Source: Aplectana chamaeleonis (Eukaryota > Nematoda > Chromadorea > Rhabditida > Cosmocercidae). From it: 64,000 nucleotides of DNA. How positions within the stretch are numbered: position 1 is the first letter of the stretch; each line of letters starts with the position of its first letter. The stretch is taken from positions 1 to 64,000 of the forward strand of contig JAPDOI010000275.1 of assembly GCA_029168955.1 (NCBI GenBank), read 5' to 3'. Below are positions 46,001 to 59,392 of the stretch, piece after piece. A model generated the notes under the pieces. It ran no database searches, was not told the origin of the DNA, and was given only the letters and a program-made list of their open reading frames with translations. Position numbers and translations under genes: made by a program.

Positions 46001-49000
46001 AGGAATATTCTTTCGAACCTGAAAACCTTTAATATTACCCCGACTTTACAAAAAAAATCTTAGCAATCAGATAAAACTATCAGTCACCCACCTCATGCTT
46101 CCCATAGCACAGCCTCTCCACAAGAGCCGTACATGGAGGACATCGCTCCTCACCATGACAATGATGAGTGACAGGATGGTTGCAGGAATGTGGCCGAGCA
46201 CATGGCTCATCACACTCAGGTAGAGGAGCACCACATGGTACCGGAGGCGGTCGCATGGTACGACCACAATGGCAGTACTGCTCCTCAAAGCCTTAATAAT
46301 AAATATGGATTTTGCTATTTTGCGCGGAAATTTTGGCGTCTAATGAGATTGCGGACAGTGCGGTCAAGCCAAACAATGAAATGTACCATACTTGAGTTCA
46401 GACATCTCGGACATTGACCGGCGTGACAGATGCTTTCACAAAAGTGTATACCACACGAAAGACGCTTGTTGCAGATCTGAAACAATGATTTTATCACTCA
46501 AAATACTCAAAAACAATGAGAAGATCCAGACGAAACCTCTACCTGGAGACAAAAATGATCCGTTTGCACACAGCACAGCTCCTGACACTTATGAATTCCA
46601 CATGATTTCCTCTTCTTGCAACGCTTCTCGCAGAGAAACTCATTCCCACCTGGGTAAAAAGAGCTCAACAATGAAGGCTCCGCGAACTTCGTAGCAAAGT
46701 CTAAACGCACCTGTGAACATGACATACTCCGAACAAGGCAAAGTTCGCTTCACCTGCTTGCAGCGGCAGATTATGGAAGTGTTAAAATCGCATGGAGGGC
46801 ACTCTCCAGGATGACACAGGGCGCGGCATCTATGCCTCTTCTCTAAAACTCCGGGAATACATACACTCGCCCCCTCCAAATACATTTGAAACGACTCGAA
46901 CTCACCAGCACTACCACATTTGAGCACTTTTCCGCAAACATTTCTACAGGTTGGGATTGGATCCACACATGACTTTCGTTTCAATCCAAGTTCTTCAAGA
47001 GTACATCTCCCACATGGACAGTGCGTAATACGCTCCGGGGCTGACGGACACGGTCCACAACTAGAAACGCCGGTGAAGTGGCAGCTAAAAGAGAATAAGG
47101 GCAATTCGTACAAAAAAGTGTCAAGTCTCTAGACAATTTATAGTCTCTAGACAATTTATAGCATCAGCGAAAGGAGGTACCTTGTTAACGTCTTCTGGTC
47201 CATTATGATAATTCACTAAAAAAAACCCGAGCTCAAAATGGAATTTAAACACGGCCTATGCAGGGGAAACCGAAAAGGTTAAGCTTTGTTAAAGAAAACA
47301 ACTTTTCAATCCGAAAATTGAAGCATATTCAGCCAAAACTTCGCCCAGGGAAGTGAATCGGAGCGCTTAACACGAATAAGAGATGCGTTTCTGGTTTTTC
47401 GGCAGATTTCAGTAGGCTGTGAAGGGTGAAATTCAATTTAGCTACAGTAACCCACTGTAATCTTTGGAAATAAAACCTAAATGAATCTCAAAGTCGTGCC
47501 CACCACGTCAAATAATCCCCCTAAACGTAATACGGGCTGAAAGTTTGTGGAATTCTAAAATCCAAAAAAAATCTTCCGACGTTTTTGATCTATCTCGAGA
47601 AAACTACGAAACCTCCCCCTTGGTGACCGAAAATTTCGAGAAATATTGAACATTTTCCTAGAAAAAAAATGTCAAGAATTTTTATGATCCCCCTCTTAAA
47701 TTTTCTATATCTCCTTTTTTAGAGCCAAAACTTTAACGACCACCCAACAATCCCGTTGCTTCCAGTCACAACCCCGCTGGATCCTTACAATGAATCGCTT
47801 TTCGGAACACTTTCGCATCCAAGGCCTTCTCTAGTAAAATAAACTCGGCCCCATCTGTTGGTCCCAAAGAGTAAGGCTACAATAGTCAAATTCGTATCAC
47901 CTCAGAAAGCAGGAGCGATCCATAAATCCGTATTCAGCTCCTCAAATAACTTTCATGAAAGAATTCTAGGCTCTTTTTTTTCACCTACGAAGCGCCAAAA
48001 ATTTCACTTTTCAGACAATAGAGATGATAGAAAATGTCTCTCAATCTGGGCAGGGGCTGCTAAGGGCGTTGAAAACGGATATGAGATCGGTCTTAGGTTT
48101 TTCGATTAAATGCGGCACGTTTTGCTAGGTTTAATTTAAATAAACTAGTAAAATTCTGCTCACGTAACCCACCGATTCAAGCTATACACGCGACACTACC
48201 ATAGCGTACCAGTGGAAACCCATCAGGTGCGATAGGACGTTTAGAAGTATTCACGGCAAGTTTCCCTTCTAATTTTGAGGCGGTCCTTGTCAAGAAAACT
48301 GCAGCAAACAACCCACTTTCTTGTGCATTTGTGGGTACCACAGCTGTAGAACCCAGTACAGGGAGATCCACAGGAGTACTTGTCGGAATCCCCTTTCTCG
48401 CAGCACAGGACCTCCCTTGTTGACGATCCGCAGAAACAGGCTGGAAGCAGAATCCTTACGAAATTGAAACACGGAAGATCCACTAACAGTGCTTACTTTG
48501 AGTAATTTTGATCTCACATGGATTACAGTTGCCCTCATGGCAAACCCGTTCACATCGATGCTGGCCACACACTAGCAAACGATCGCAGACCTTGTCACAC
48601 TAAAATTATCGAGAAACTTTTTTTGTAAAAAATGGCATTATTTTTTTTGCACTAACCTTCACCTCCAAGACAGACCCACATCGAATAGCCTTCTGTACAC
48701 TTCCACAGTTACAATTCCTCGTCAGCATTAAGGGGCACTCTGGACACGGTCCCGGATGGCAGGGCACATTACAAGGATGGGGACACCCGGGAGCACGTTT
48801 GCCACCGCACACGTTACCACATGAGTGCGGCGTCTCCCCTCTGGAAATGAGATAAGCTTAGAGAGGAAATGATTGATAGAGAAGGCAGGGTACACCTTAA
48901 CTCACACTGATACGTTGGGATTACGCTGTTTTCGACAGAAACAAAAATAGTTATATGGAATCGCCTCATACTTCGTCTGACACGTCGGGCATCTCCACCT

Positions 49001-52000
49001 GAAGTCAAATCTAATATTTTTAACCTGAGAACATCTAGCGAGATCCCAAATCCAGCGCTTCAGGCCTAATCAAAATCTGGAAGCTGCAACTTGAATCGCA
49101 GCATCTAAATCCACTTTTTCAAGCCAATTCGACTTCTATCACAAAAAAGGCTCCTAGTCTAAGCGTCTCAAGAAACCAAAAGAGACGCTGCGGCTGATTC
49201 TGAACTACCTTCAACGCTCAGCGTCTGAAAGACGAAAGTTCAATTGCATTTTGACATGCCTAAAAATTGGGTTGGATAGATCGAGGTGGGATAGGTGAGC
49301 CCCATGTAAAAATTTTGAAAGCTATAAGCTTTTGATTGTTGACAAAAAAAAGCCTATATGTCGAAGAATACGGTATTCGCATTATGATAAGCATAGAAAA
49401 AATGTCGATTTTTCCACGGCGTATAGCGTTTCCACAACAACCACGGAGCTCCTTTCGATGTTCACGGCACTTCTCGCGGTGCTCAAGGCATCCACAGCGC
49501 TCCTAACGGCACTAACGGCGCTCCTCACAAAGTGAATGGCGCGCACGGCACTCACAATAACCACGGCGCTATTCACGGCTCTTATAACACTCCACACGGC
49601 TATCTTCTCGGCACCCATGACGGACTTCACGGCATTCCACGAAGCAGCAACAAGCTACTCACGGCACTCATGGCGCTATTCACGACACTCATGGCATTCA
49701 TGGCACTCCACACGGCATTCCCATGGGGCTCCTCACAGCACCCACAGCGCTCCTCACGGCACTGACGACGCTCCTCACAGCACCCACGACACTGATTAGG
49801 ATACGATTTCCACGGCGCAGCGAAAAAAGCGTGGAGGGCGGCTAAAAGCGTGTATGACGGTTAACCACTAAGGATTGTTGGTCGAGTACACAGAATGGAA
49901 GGCAACTAGAAGCAGTTTGACTGGCTGTGGGACGCGCATGGCGCTCCAGCCACAACGTGAGCTCAGTGGGTTTTCGACGAGCGCTTCGCATGTGCAAACC
50001 GGACTGCTCATTGACGCATTCTACTTTATTTACTCCATTAAGACATCGCCCAATACTATTCCAGCGGTATGAATACTATTCCTTCACGAATGAGTGAACA
50101 CGTATGCTGGGACGATGATGAGGAGAACATTTGACATAGTTCAGGGTCCAGCCGGTTTTGTGAACGATCTCGAGCTACGACCCCATCCCTTCCTTGGTGA
50201 CCGGAATTCAAGCAAAACTGTCGAAAACAGCTATGTAATTTCCCTCCTAAGTGAAAATCACCCTGGATTTTTGCGACCCCCTCTTTGATCGACAAACGTC
50301 CTTCTCTGGCCCAAGATTTTCACGACCCCCTACCCACCACAGTTTTGAATGATTGCAACACAATTGGACCCTGGCAGTGCTATATGTAGCCGCAGCATTC
50401 AACTGCGAATTAGCTTTGAAGAAGAAATAAATAATATAAAACACAAAACCGTAAAAAATCGTACTTGTTATCTTCCTCCTTGCTCTTCTTTGCCCAGTTA
50501 ATGATACATCCACCAGAAATATGGAACATATGGGAGCACGTCCTGCAGGACCATATACCCTGAAAGAAATATGTCACCTGAAAAGACGCCTCCTACTGAG
50601 GGTCAAATGGCCGCTTTCTCGAAGATACGACCCCCTCATGACCAAAATGCTCGGAAACGTTTCACAATCCACTACATAAATTTCATTTTATTGTCATTTT
50701 TTTTCGATTTCCTCCATAATTTTACGTTTTCGAGCGAGAACACTCCCCCACACCCCGCGTTCTCTTTCGAGACAACAGCCGCTTTGCAGAATGGGTCAGT
50801 ACCTGTTTTGCGTAGATCACTTGACAGCAGATCGCACACTCGTATCGATTATCCTCCAACTGATTGATAAGACGCTCTGAATTCCTCTAACGCAATAGAA
50901 TAAAATCTTCTAGAAAGAAAGTGTGAACAGCTCACCTCTCAACGATTTCTCCTGGTCATCATCATCATTTGATCTGCCGCTGCGTATAGGCCTTCGACGA
51001 TTTCGTGATGGACCTCCAGGAGACCCACCCATATTTTGACCTCCTGCGTAGTACTGATCATATGGCATCTGCCGCGGCCCTGGCCTCTGCGGCGCAGGCC
51101 TTTCTTGAGCAAATGCCTGATCACGGGGCTCCTGTCGTGGCCCGGAGCGATGCTGCCATGGCCTTTCAGGGGCAAATCTTCCAAAATCCCTAGGCACCTG
51201 ACTTGGTGCAGGGTAGTATGAACCTCTTCTATTGCCTCCATAGGATCTCTGCGAAGTTCCGTCATCAGAAAAATCGCTAGGGGCAACGAAATGGGGCACG
51301 AATGGGACAGCATCCGGGTTGAAACCAGTGTTGCGTGGATGCGTGAACGAGTTATTTTCTCCTGAAAAGAGCCACGAAAGTGAAAAACGGTAGACAGTAA
51401 ATCTAAAAGCTCACCTCCGCCGCCGTAACGTGAGGATCCTCTACTACCTCTACCACTACCGCGTTTGCCACCACGTTGATGAGGGACGTCTGTGTCGGTG
51501 GGTACTGAAAAATAATCCGCTATAAGCAGCATACACCAGGGTCAAGCGCGGCTGCGCAATTTCTCAACAGGTGGTGAGGGTAGTCGTGAAAATTTAGGTC
51601 CACAATGAAAACTTCGGTTGAGGATCGTAAGAATTTTGAGACGAAAACGAAAATCAGGAGGGTCGTAAACACTTCTAAAGTTTTGATCACCTGCTACTAT
51701 TATTATTCCTTTGATTATTGAAAACCTTGGTTGCTCTACGTCAGGATAACGTTGCCGTTATGTCAGACCTCGGAGGAGGCACGACCCCCCCTGCAGCCAG
51801 AAATTTCGAAAGATCTATGATCACCTCCTCCTGAATCCTCATTTGCAGCCTGAACGTTCTGGGTTGCCCTCAGAACCACCATTTTTGGGTCGAACTTCTC
51901 ACCTTATGACCCCCCGCCACTTGCACCACCAACTGTCCCGTTATAGAACCCCAATTAACCCCGCTCTACTTCGTGTGACGTCAGCTCTGTTAGTGGTCGG

Positions 52001-52991
52001 GGTCTTGTGGTCGGGGTCAAGCAGGCCGTTGCCTAGGACATCAGTAGAACCACGACCCTCTCACAGGGTACTGCACGAGGGTTGGAGAAAGCCGATTTCA
52101 CTCAGACCCCCCCAGGGGTGTGATTTGGTCGAATTTTTGGCGATTTCCTCAGATCCCCCAGGAGCGTGATTCAGTCTAATTTTCGTGATTTCTTCATTCA
52201 GCCTTAGGTGGACCTTTATTATCAATAAAAACTTTACTATAGCTCAGTTAAAAGCACAATTTAAAGTAAATTTGCAGGTATAATCGAGTTCTTCGTAAAA
52301 GACTGATCCTAAGCAGAGTACAATCCTATTCGGAATGGTCCACTTGGTCTCTCGGCAGATCTCAGACCCCCCTATCACTCCTCCACAGCTTACACACCTG
52401 GCCGAACCCAGTCCTTGAAGACCGAAATTTTGGAAAAAAAATAGACCCCAGCCCACAAAAATCTATTTTTGAGCCAAAATACCTACAACTCCGACCATAA
52501 ACTATCACTTTTTTGGCTGAAATTCCTACAACCCCCACAACCCGTCGGGAATTTATATGCACGACCGCGTTTGACCTAACTAAAGCACCAAATCTAGTTT
52601 TTCTTAATAGAAAACAGAATAAACTAACCGGTACTACTTCTCGAGACCTCTGGGATGGTCATATTTTCACTGCTTCCACCACCTCGCCCCCCTCGTCCTC
52701 TATTGAATCGGTTCCTACGACTAAAAATGGATAAAAAATGAGGTAAAAAAATCACAAAATCATTCAACTAAGCAGTAAGACAAACCTATTCTGTGATGCC
52801 TGCGAGCTGGATGCACTTGCTCTTCCCTCTGGACGCTGGAAGCTGTCTTCCAAAGGTGTTCCTTCCGTCAATTGACGAGAATCACCCGGAATTCGGGGAG
52901 CTCCTCCTCTTCTTCTAGGACGTTGTCGTCCGCGATTTCCAGTATTAGAAGCCGATGGAGTGGCTCCTGAGGACCCCGATGCGTCACCCAT
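43090..52991 (-). CDS. NFX1: NF-X1-type zinc-finger protein, RING and R3H domains (1151 aa)
   Basis: Likely nuclear DNA/RNA-binding regulator with a RING-like E3 module. Twenty-three exons join in frame (5' to 3'): 52991-52786, 52720-52629, 51504-51415, 51361-50936, 50876-50803, 50559-50465, 48998-48906, 48840-48657, 48599-48497, 48440-48317, 47084-46906, 46842-46711, 46649-46543, 46476-46392, 46291-46092, 46018-45899, 45833-45666, 45604-45483, 45418-45289, 45225-45148, 45086-44935, 43652-43563, 43495-43090. Residues 1-271 are RG/Pro-rich and disordered. A RING/PHD-like module (about 280-350) shows [16 protein letters not shown] and WRCPTC. NF-X1 fingers (about 359-826) show CxxxCHxGxCxxC patterns such as [15 protein letters not shown]. 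The R3H domain (about 937-986) has RRFIH. The tail is acidic and ends SWSDEE. Length is close to human NFX1. The start follows a TTTCAG acceptor by 15 bases. Least certain joins: the exon 6 donor (AA-gtacga) and the exon 17-18 intron (61 bp). Confidence 0.93.
43765..44750 (+). repeat. 22-bp minisatellite inside NF-X1 intron 21
   Basis: Imperfect units TACTGCTATTCTCGCGGCAT plus TC (22 bp), about 30 copies. Interrupted by the hAT-type MITE at 44040-44322. The reverse-complement family lies at 38690-39000, outside the gene. Confidence 0.85.
44040..44322. mobile_element. hAT-type MITE, 283 bp, perfect 8-bp duplication
   Basis: Ends CAGGGATGAGCGGA and TCCGCTCATCCCTG; ATTCTGAC flanks both sides (44032-44039, 44323-44330). 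The interior is built of TTTCGCG/CGCATTT words. It inserted into the 22-bp minisatellite, so it is younger than the array. Confidence 0.9.
49420..49800 (+). repeat. Short-unit repeat (CACGGCACTC family) in NF-X1 intron 6
   Basis: Imperfect tandem copies of CACGGCGCTCCTCACGGCAC-like words within the 1.5-kb intron between exons 50465-50559 and 48906-48998. ORFs on both strands are artefacts of it. Confidence 0.75.
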
Positions 52992-53004
52992 GGCGCAGCA
53001 CTGG

Positions 53005-53012
53005 ATCTGAAA
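53005..53012 (-). promoter_or_regulatory. Putative spliced-leader acceptor of NF-X1 gene
   Basis: Minus strand GGTTTCAG ends at 53007 and is followed by 15 nt (53006-52992) and the ATG. This spacing is typical of nematode trans-spliced 5' ends. An upstream 5'-UTR intron would look the same. Confidence 0.5.
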
Positions 53013-54533
53013 CCCGATCAGCTGATCATGGAAGATCACCAGCGAACAATTTGAAAAAATACAGCGCGCAATCACTATTTTATAAAAAATAAAAGCCTTC
53101 ATTTTTCAGACTGCAGAGGGTTTCTCTGGAGAACAATGACCCAAACTCCGCTCACGGAGGATTTTATGGTGCTGAACAACTGGTCCCGCCAAAAAAGGGG
53201 TACTGTGGATCGGGGCAAACTCGGGGGTTAAGCCACGTAGACGGCGCTTGAGTGATAAAATTTTGAGAACTCTGGGGTTGTTCAAAGGCAATTAGGCCAA
53301 ACACCAGAGAAAAAAGGGTTCTACAAAGGAAAATGTATCTTGAAATGGACCACCGAGGGTTCAGAAGGCCAAATTTTGGCAAGGGTTGCAAGCGCCGGAA
53401 ATTTTAATAAAACCAGAAATTGGCCCCAAACGTCACTCGAATGTTAACTCCAACATAAAGCGGAGAAAAGCCCTTAGCTAACCTCCACCCGTCAGTTGAA
53501 TGAGTTCCACGATTTCGTACGATTTTGCATTTTGTAGAAAAAAAAATTGCGAATAACTGCCGCAAGCAAAAGTTTCAGGGATATTTAGAAAATATTTAGA
53601 AAATAAAGGATACTAGTGGCAGAATGATACAATTATTGAGGCAGAAGTCTCGCTTATATATGGAGGAGATCACAATTTCTTTGGCGGTTTCGCAGAATTT
53701 CAGTGAGTTGCGCAACCTAAAGGGTGGCACCGCTTTCAGCCGCGGGAGGTCCTACGACGAAGGCTGTCGCTACCGTAATTTTGTCTATCGCGCTGAATTT
53801 TCCTTTCCTAACTTTTCTCAATGTTTCGCTAGTTTCTGACATAGTTCCCGTGTTTTCTAGTTGTTTCAACTCTCCAGATTACTCTGTTGGAATTTCGGGC
53901 CAAATAGGAGAATGAATTGGCTATTCATCACTCTTGTAGAATGGAAAATGTGAGCTTATTCCGCCAGAAAACCTTTAAATGATCTAGCTTGGTATTTTGT
54001 AATTTTATAAGCTATCCTTGATCTCTGCGCGCGATGAAAAAGTACGAAACAACATTTAGAATCAAAAATTTAAAATATATGAAGTTTTGATTTTGGAAGC
54101 AACTCCTGAAACCCAAGTTTAAATTGTTGCATTTTCCTCGCTAATTGAAGTTTGAGATCTGAAAGTGTCTACCCTCTGAGAAGATTGGAACGTATTGGAG
54201 CAATATCCTGGTCCCCGGTGATATTTAACATACATATCTCGGTTCTATATCTCTGCCAGAAGGGTTTGAATACTGGATATTTCAACTAATTTTTTTGCTG
54301 TTGTCCGCTGGGCTGTAAAATTCAAGTTTTCCAAAGGTTCCCAAACGAGAAAGTTGGCAATGCTACTCAGTAAAGTAGTTCCCGTTTGTCTGTTTTGCTA
54401 GCAATGAACGGAAACAGAGTTGAGCATGCCGTTGTGGCGACTTCTGACGTGGCAACGACCCCCCTCCCATTCTACTTTTTTTTCAAAAAAAAATCCCAAA
54501 ATTTTACGACCCCCTGTTACCAAGGATTTCTAA
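53013..54533. other. 5' flank of NF-X1 gene
   Basis: No other gene recognised; no clear TATA or repeat structure. Confidence 0.35.
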
Positions 54534-55277
54534 AGGGTCTTTCAGAGTGGCGTCGCTGCGAAATTCGCGGCATCGCTCCTCAGAGCGAGTGAAAAAAGGC
54601 GTGGCCTATCGATTGCCGCCGCGTCATGTTTCTTTCTCAGCCTCTCTTATTTCTTCGCTGCCCTTTAAGTTCGATCAGAGCGCATAAACATATTGGAGTG
54701 CCATCCCTCGCGTATTCTGCAATCTCAGACATTCTGGAATTGATCAACAAAAACGAGTTATAGATTTCGAATAATATACCAGGAGACACTACCACCACTA
54801 TAATCACTTTCAACTGAAAAGATTTGCATAACAATATGGTGTCCACATCAAAAAATTATTAAACGCCATGACGAGATAAATCCTGGATGACCAATTAAAT
54901 ACCATGACGAAAGAATTCTGGATGACAAATCAAATGCCTTGACGAAATTTATCCTGGAAGGCAAACAGCTAGTGAAATAGGCAAAAAGATCGTTCTACAG
55001 AAAGTTAATGGGCAGATAGTTACGAAGGAACATTAACTAATATGAAGAAACTACAGCGACAAATAGCGACAGCGACAAAAATGGTCGAGACCATTTGCCT
55101 CGCAAAACGTCGCAAAACCTCGCAGAACGTCGCTCCCAGCTCGCGCCGTCGCTCCCACTCTGAAAGCGCGACGTTCGCTCCCGTCGCGCGGCACGGTTTG
55201 CGCTGCGTAGCACCCCCCGTCTCTCACCACGTCGCCGCGACAGCGAATTTTTCCGCGACGCCACTCTGAAAGGCCTT
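54534..55277. mobile_element. PIF/Harbinger-like MITE, 744 bp
   Basis: Inverted ends GTCTTTCAGAGTGGCGTCGC (left) and the matching CCTTTCAGAGTGGCGTCGCG from the right. TAA flanks both sides (54531-54533, 55278-55280). The CTTTCAGAG terminal word is shared with the element at 55572-59392. Confidence 0.75.
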
Positions 55278-56476
55278 TAAAGTATTGTTTAGTGTCTAAT
55301 TGCCAATTTTTGAACAGCTTCTCTGTATATAATCTGCTTTTAAATTGTTGAAAATGCATACACCTCGCACGCGACTGACTATTCCTGCCTCATTTTACCT
55401 TACCATGTGGTTTGAAAGAATCCTATTTCCAAAAATTTTACGACCCTCCGTTGTGACCAGTCACAACGCTGCTCAACCCTGAACGGAAATTTCGGAAAAC
55501 GGAACGACCATTTTCATTTCAAAAATCCACACTCGAAAAAATTGGTCGGCGGCCAGGACCAGCCTCTCTAAGGCCTCTTTCAGAGTTCGATCGCTCTGCG
55601 ACGCGATCGTGGGCACGGCGACGCGACCGTCGCGTCGCCGTGGAAATCGCAGATTTTGGAAGTGTGAATACCCAATCGCGGAAGTTGGCGACCACGCACT
55701 TTTACGTACACATTCTAATCGACGCCTGTTTCAAGTTTGCGGTGTCGCAAATTGGCTAGTCATTTATGATAAAAAGGTGCATTGTGCTTTGCCATTTAAC
55801 TTTAACTTTATTACACGCCCTTGCAGACGTGTAGAAACATAGAAAGGGCAGAAAAACAACGAAAACATCGAGGAACTTGAAAAATGACAAGTTTCGAAAG
55901 GAAAAAGCGTAAAAAGATTGATAGATTCTTTCTTGACAATGGAGGTAATTTTTGACAAGTTTTGAATTTAGTGAAGTTGATCGGTATCTGAACAGTATGA
56001 ATCATCTTCAAGTATTCCATGCCGTCTCTGAAGATGGAGAAGCTGCGCCCCAAAGAGGCGCGCGGCTGACGGAATTTAAGCTTGAACCTTTCTCCCCTAG
56101 TATTTGATTCAACCAGTTTGAAAAATGAATGAGCTTTGAGACCCAGTCTTCCAGTTTTATATACCAAAATTAAATAATTTCTTTTGCGTCTGTAATGTAA
56201 AGTATCCAAATTAAGGGCTCATGTCGTTTAGACAGGTGGAACAAAATGCACAGCCGTCAAATATATTGTGGCGTGTGCAACTGCACACCATGCTCACACA
56301 TTACGCGCAAATATGCAAAAATCGCTCCATCCGTTGAAATGGGTGTTGGGCGAAAAGTTACGTTAACCAGCGGTATTTCGCCTGTAAAAGCATAACAAAC
56401 TGGTTCGGCGACATTTACAAGCGTTTAGCTTGATTTGGAAGCGAAAACTCCCAGTGGAAGACAGGATAGTCGATCT

Positions 56477-57152
56477 CGCGTTTCGAGCACTATCAACTAC
56501 TAATGCAAACGTGCTGACCGAGGTGTATAAAACGTACGTACGTCCACTAATGGAGTATGGTACGGTAGTTTTTAATCCATACAAAAAACGATCCATCGAC
56601 GCTCTTGAGAAAGTCCAGAATACTTTCACACGTAGAGTTTACTTCCGGACATCGTGGTTTCAGACGAATCGCAACGTGTCATGTCACCAGAAACGCCAAA
56701 CTGGGCCTAACCACTCTAGAGCGCAGGAGAAGAAGGTTTGATATGATATTGATGTATAAGATCATTCATGGGAGTGCTGGTATCAAGGCTAGCCGGCTGT
56801 TCAACCTTAGACCATCAACCACTAGGGGAGCACCGGTGAAATTGGGCCTCATTGGGGCCAGGCGGAACGTACGACAGCACTTCTTTGTCAATAGAGCGGG
56901 GTCTGAATTCAATAAACTACTTCGGTCAGGTTTGATAATGGGGAAACTAAGTGAATTCAAAAAGACACTTGAGTGTTATCTGTTGTCCCAGGAGTAATGT
57001 TTGTAAGATTTCTTTTCTTGATGGTGCCGATGTATGCCTAATAGTCAGTTGATCCATTTGTTTATTGTTGTTCGACTGATTTTAGTGCTTTTATTATTCT
57101 GTTGTTGTCTTTGACACGGTTCTACCGTGTAATAAATCAAATCAATCAAATT
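56477..57152 (+). pseudogene. Second CR1-like LINE fragment inside the MULE-like element
   Basis: Plus strand. The translation gives LTEVYKTYVRPLMEYGTVVF and ALEKVQNTFTRRV, then after a frameshift (about 56640-56690) KLGLTTLERRRRRFDMILMY and a C-terminus ending ECYLLSQE with a TAA near 56995. The 3' end GTAATAAATCAAATCAATCA (57130-57149) is a short tandem repeat typical of the family. It starts abruptly at the inner edge of the left inverted repeat, consistent with 5' truncation. Confidence 0.75.
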
Positions 57153-58304
57153 ATTTCCCTATACAGCCGCTGATGACGTTCACATTTCCAGCCTTGAGTC
57201 AATCGTTTTGTTGTGTAACTTTTAGTTGTACATCTGAGAAGGTTGAAAAGGCAAGGGTGATCGCAGAGTTTCGGCAGCCTTATTTGCACCAAACCTCTTC
57301 TATGACGGTTTTTTCTACGTTTTTGTACATGTAGTCACATTTGCTACAGTCGCCAGCTAAAGCATCTAAACATATTTGATGCATATAAGGGATCGATTTC
57401 AATAGATTGTTGTCTTATTCCGACTAAAACAAGATCGGCGATAATTATACTGTAAAATATGACACCGATTCAAGGTGTTTCCGGCAATATCACGATCAAT
57501 GAGAGCAATGGTAGCGCTTTACTAATATTTATAGTCAATATCAAAAATAAAAATAACGCTGCTCTTATTTTCGAGCGATTGTGGATGCTTACTCTTGGAA
57601 TTTGAAAGCGTATGAAGAAGAAATATGAGATACTGCAGCTTGCTAGCTACTCAAGTGATCTAACAAGGGGAATCCTTCTAGTCATGAAATGTACTTTTCT
57701 AAAGCCATTTTGGGACGTGGAGTCCGAATATGTCCTTCGCAGCTGCCTGGACTCACTCTGAAAAAAGTTATGGGCGTTTTCGAAAGCCTTGTGGCAGGGT
57801 AAGGGTACCCCATCACGGATTTTTTGGTTTGGATTTTTTGTTTTTGGAAACCCTTTTCACAAATGCTTTATTCTTCATACTTTTCCATCGTGTAAATCAG
57901 TTTCGTATTTAGTGATTGTATTTTCTTCTAGTTTTCCTTACTTTGTGCCTTGATCAACTATATTCACGTCCAGCTTTTCATTTTCCATGCTTGTCAGTTT
58001 GCTTACCCAATGTCATTCTTTTGAACTCTCACCATCATTTGATATGGAATCCCGCACTCATAGGTCTAGCATAACTTTTTGATTTTTCAGAGATAGGTGA
58101 CTAAGTTTTGTAATAACGCAATCTAATAAAGTGTCTTGCAAGCTCGTTGTATTCTGAATCGTAACTGCTAGTACAAGAAGGTAGAAAAAATCCGCCATGA
58201 AGAAGAATTGGTGAAAACATGGACTCCATTAAAAACAAAAAGCTTATCAAATGTTATGAAGGTATAAAGTGTATGAACTTCATCAACGGTTGAGTAGGGA
58301 AATA
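57153..58304. other. Interior of MULE-like element
   Basis: AT-rich, no recognised coding sequence. Confidence 0.35.
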
Positions 58305-59392
58305 AGATCGACTATCCTGTCTTCCACTGGTAGTTTTCACTTCCAAAATAAGCTAAACGCTTGTAAATGTCGCCCAACCAGCCTGATATGCTTTTACAGG
58401 CGAAATACCGCTGATTAACGTAACTTTTTGCCCAAAACTCTCATTTCAACTGATGGAGCGATTTTTGCATATTTGCTCGTAAAGCGTGAGCAGGGTGTGC
58501 AGTTGCACACGCCGCAATATTTTTGAGGGCTGTGCATTTTGTTCCACCTGTCTAAACGGCATGAGCCCAAATTAAGCATACGATTCCTCACTATGCCATG
58601 GGGATTACTACTATACGTGAAGCCAAGAGACCTTATGAAGACCTTCCTTGTGAAGTTGTTTTGCACTCTTTCTAGTTTGGCAACGCAGGTTTTTTAATGA
58701 GGAAAGTAGATACAGGTACCATATTCAAGAACAGATCGAACGTAAATTTCATAGGCTGTAACCAAAAGCAATGGACCTTTAGTTTTCAGCGATTTGAACA
58801 GAAGGAAAAGTTTCTGTTCAGCTTTCGCATTAATACTATCCAAATGCTTATCAAAATTCAATTTCGAATCGACAAGAAACTCTAAATCTTTAACTAGGTT
58901 AACATGCTGGAGTATTGAACCATCGATATTGTACCCGCCTTCTGTATTAGTAGTTCTACCCAGGTGTAGTACTTGACTTTTTTGAGTGGAAAGAGGGAGA
59001 AGGTTTCGTTTAGACCATTGAACTACATTGTCAATTGTGGTTTGGATCCTAGTTTTGTTGTCACCCTCAAGTGTATCGTAGATTTTTTAATGATAATAAT
59101 CATTTTATGATAATAATTGTTTTGCCTACTTATACTGATTTTGCCTGAATCAACGTGAAAAAAAAGAGTAATTTGAACGAGGACATATGAAGCGGTCGCC
59201 GCGATCGGTCGCGTCGCCGTGCACTGCATGGCGACGCGATCTGGCCATCTCAGTCGCCCAATCGCGCGATTGGGCGACTTTTCCCGCGATCTTGTCTGAA
59301 AGGCCGGCGACCAGATCGCGCGACGCGACCAGATCGATACACAGTGTTTTCATTCGGTCGCGTCGCAGAGCGATCGAACTCTGAAAGAGGCC

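Larger units (their letters stand above)
56216..58567. mobile_element. MULE-like element, about 260-bp inverted repeats, 9-bp duplication
   Basis: Long terminal inverted repeats 56216-56476 and 58305-58567 begin GGCTCATG(T/C)CGTTTAGACAGG. The 9-bp CAAATTAAG flanks both ends (56207-56215, 58568-58576). Removing the element plus one duplicate restores the interrupted LINE frame exactly (R-M-L-N-L-D on the minus strand). Long TIRs with 9-bp duplications are characteristic of Mutator-like elements. No transposase seen; the interior holds another LINE fragment. Confidence 0.85.
55788..59084 (-). pseudogene. CR1-like LINE, 5'-truncated, split by a MULE-like insertion
   Basis: Minus strand. From about 59084 the translation reads TIDNVVQWSKRNLLPLS, then SKLNFDKHLDSINAKAEQKL, a YEIYVRSVLEYGTCIYF segment and LERVQNNFTRKVFIR, all C-terminal reverse-transcriptase features of CR1-type LINEs. 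It stops at 58568 and resumes in the same frame at 56215 (LDTLHYRRKRNYLILVYK, then SNTRGERFKLKFRQ). A few stops and frameshifts are present (e.g. after FPH). The 3' end has AATAAAGTTAAAGTTAAA near 55795-55815, like the short tandem repeats ending CR1 elements. Confidence 0.8.
55572..59392. mobile_element. PIF/Harbinger-like element carrying nested insertions
   Basis: Ends GGCCTCTTTCAGAGTTCGAT and its complement, with TAA on both sides (55569-55571, 59393-59395). Its own sequence is about 55572-55787 and 59085-59392, rich in GCGACGCGA words. A CR1-like copy with further insertions occupies the middle. Removing the element joins CAGCCTCTCTAA to CACACCGGTC, which matches the inverted sequence near 60280-60305, an independent empty-site check. 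Confidence 0.75.
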
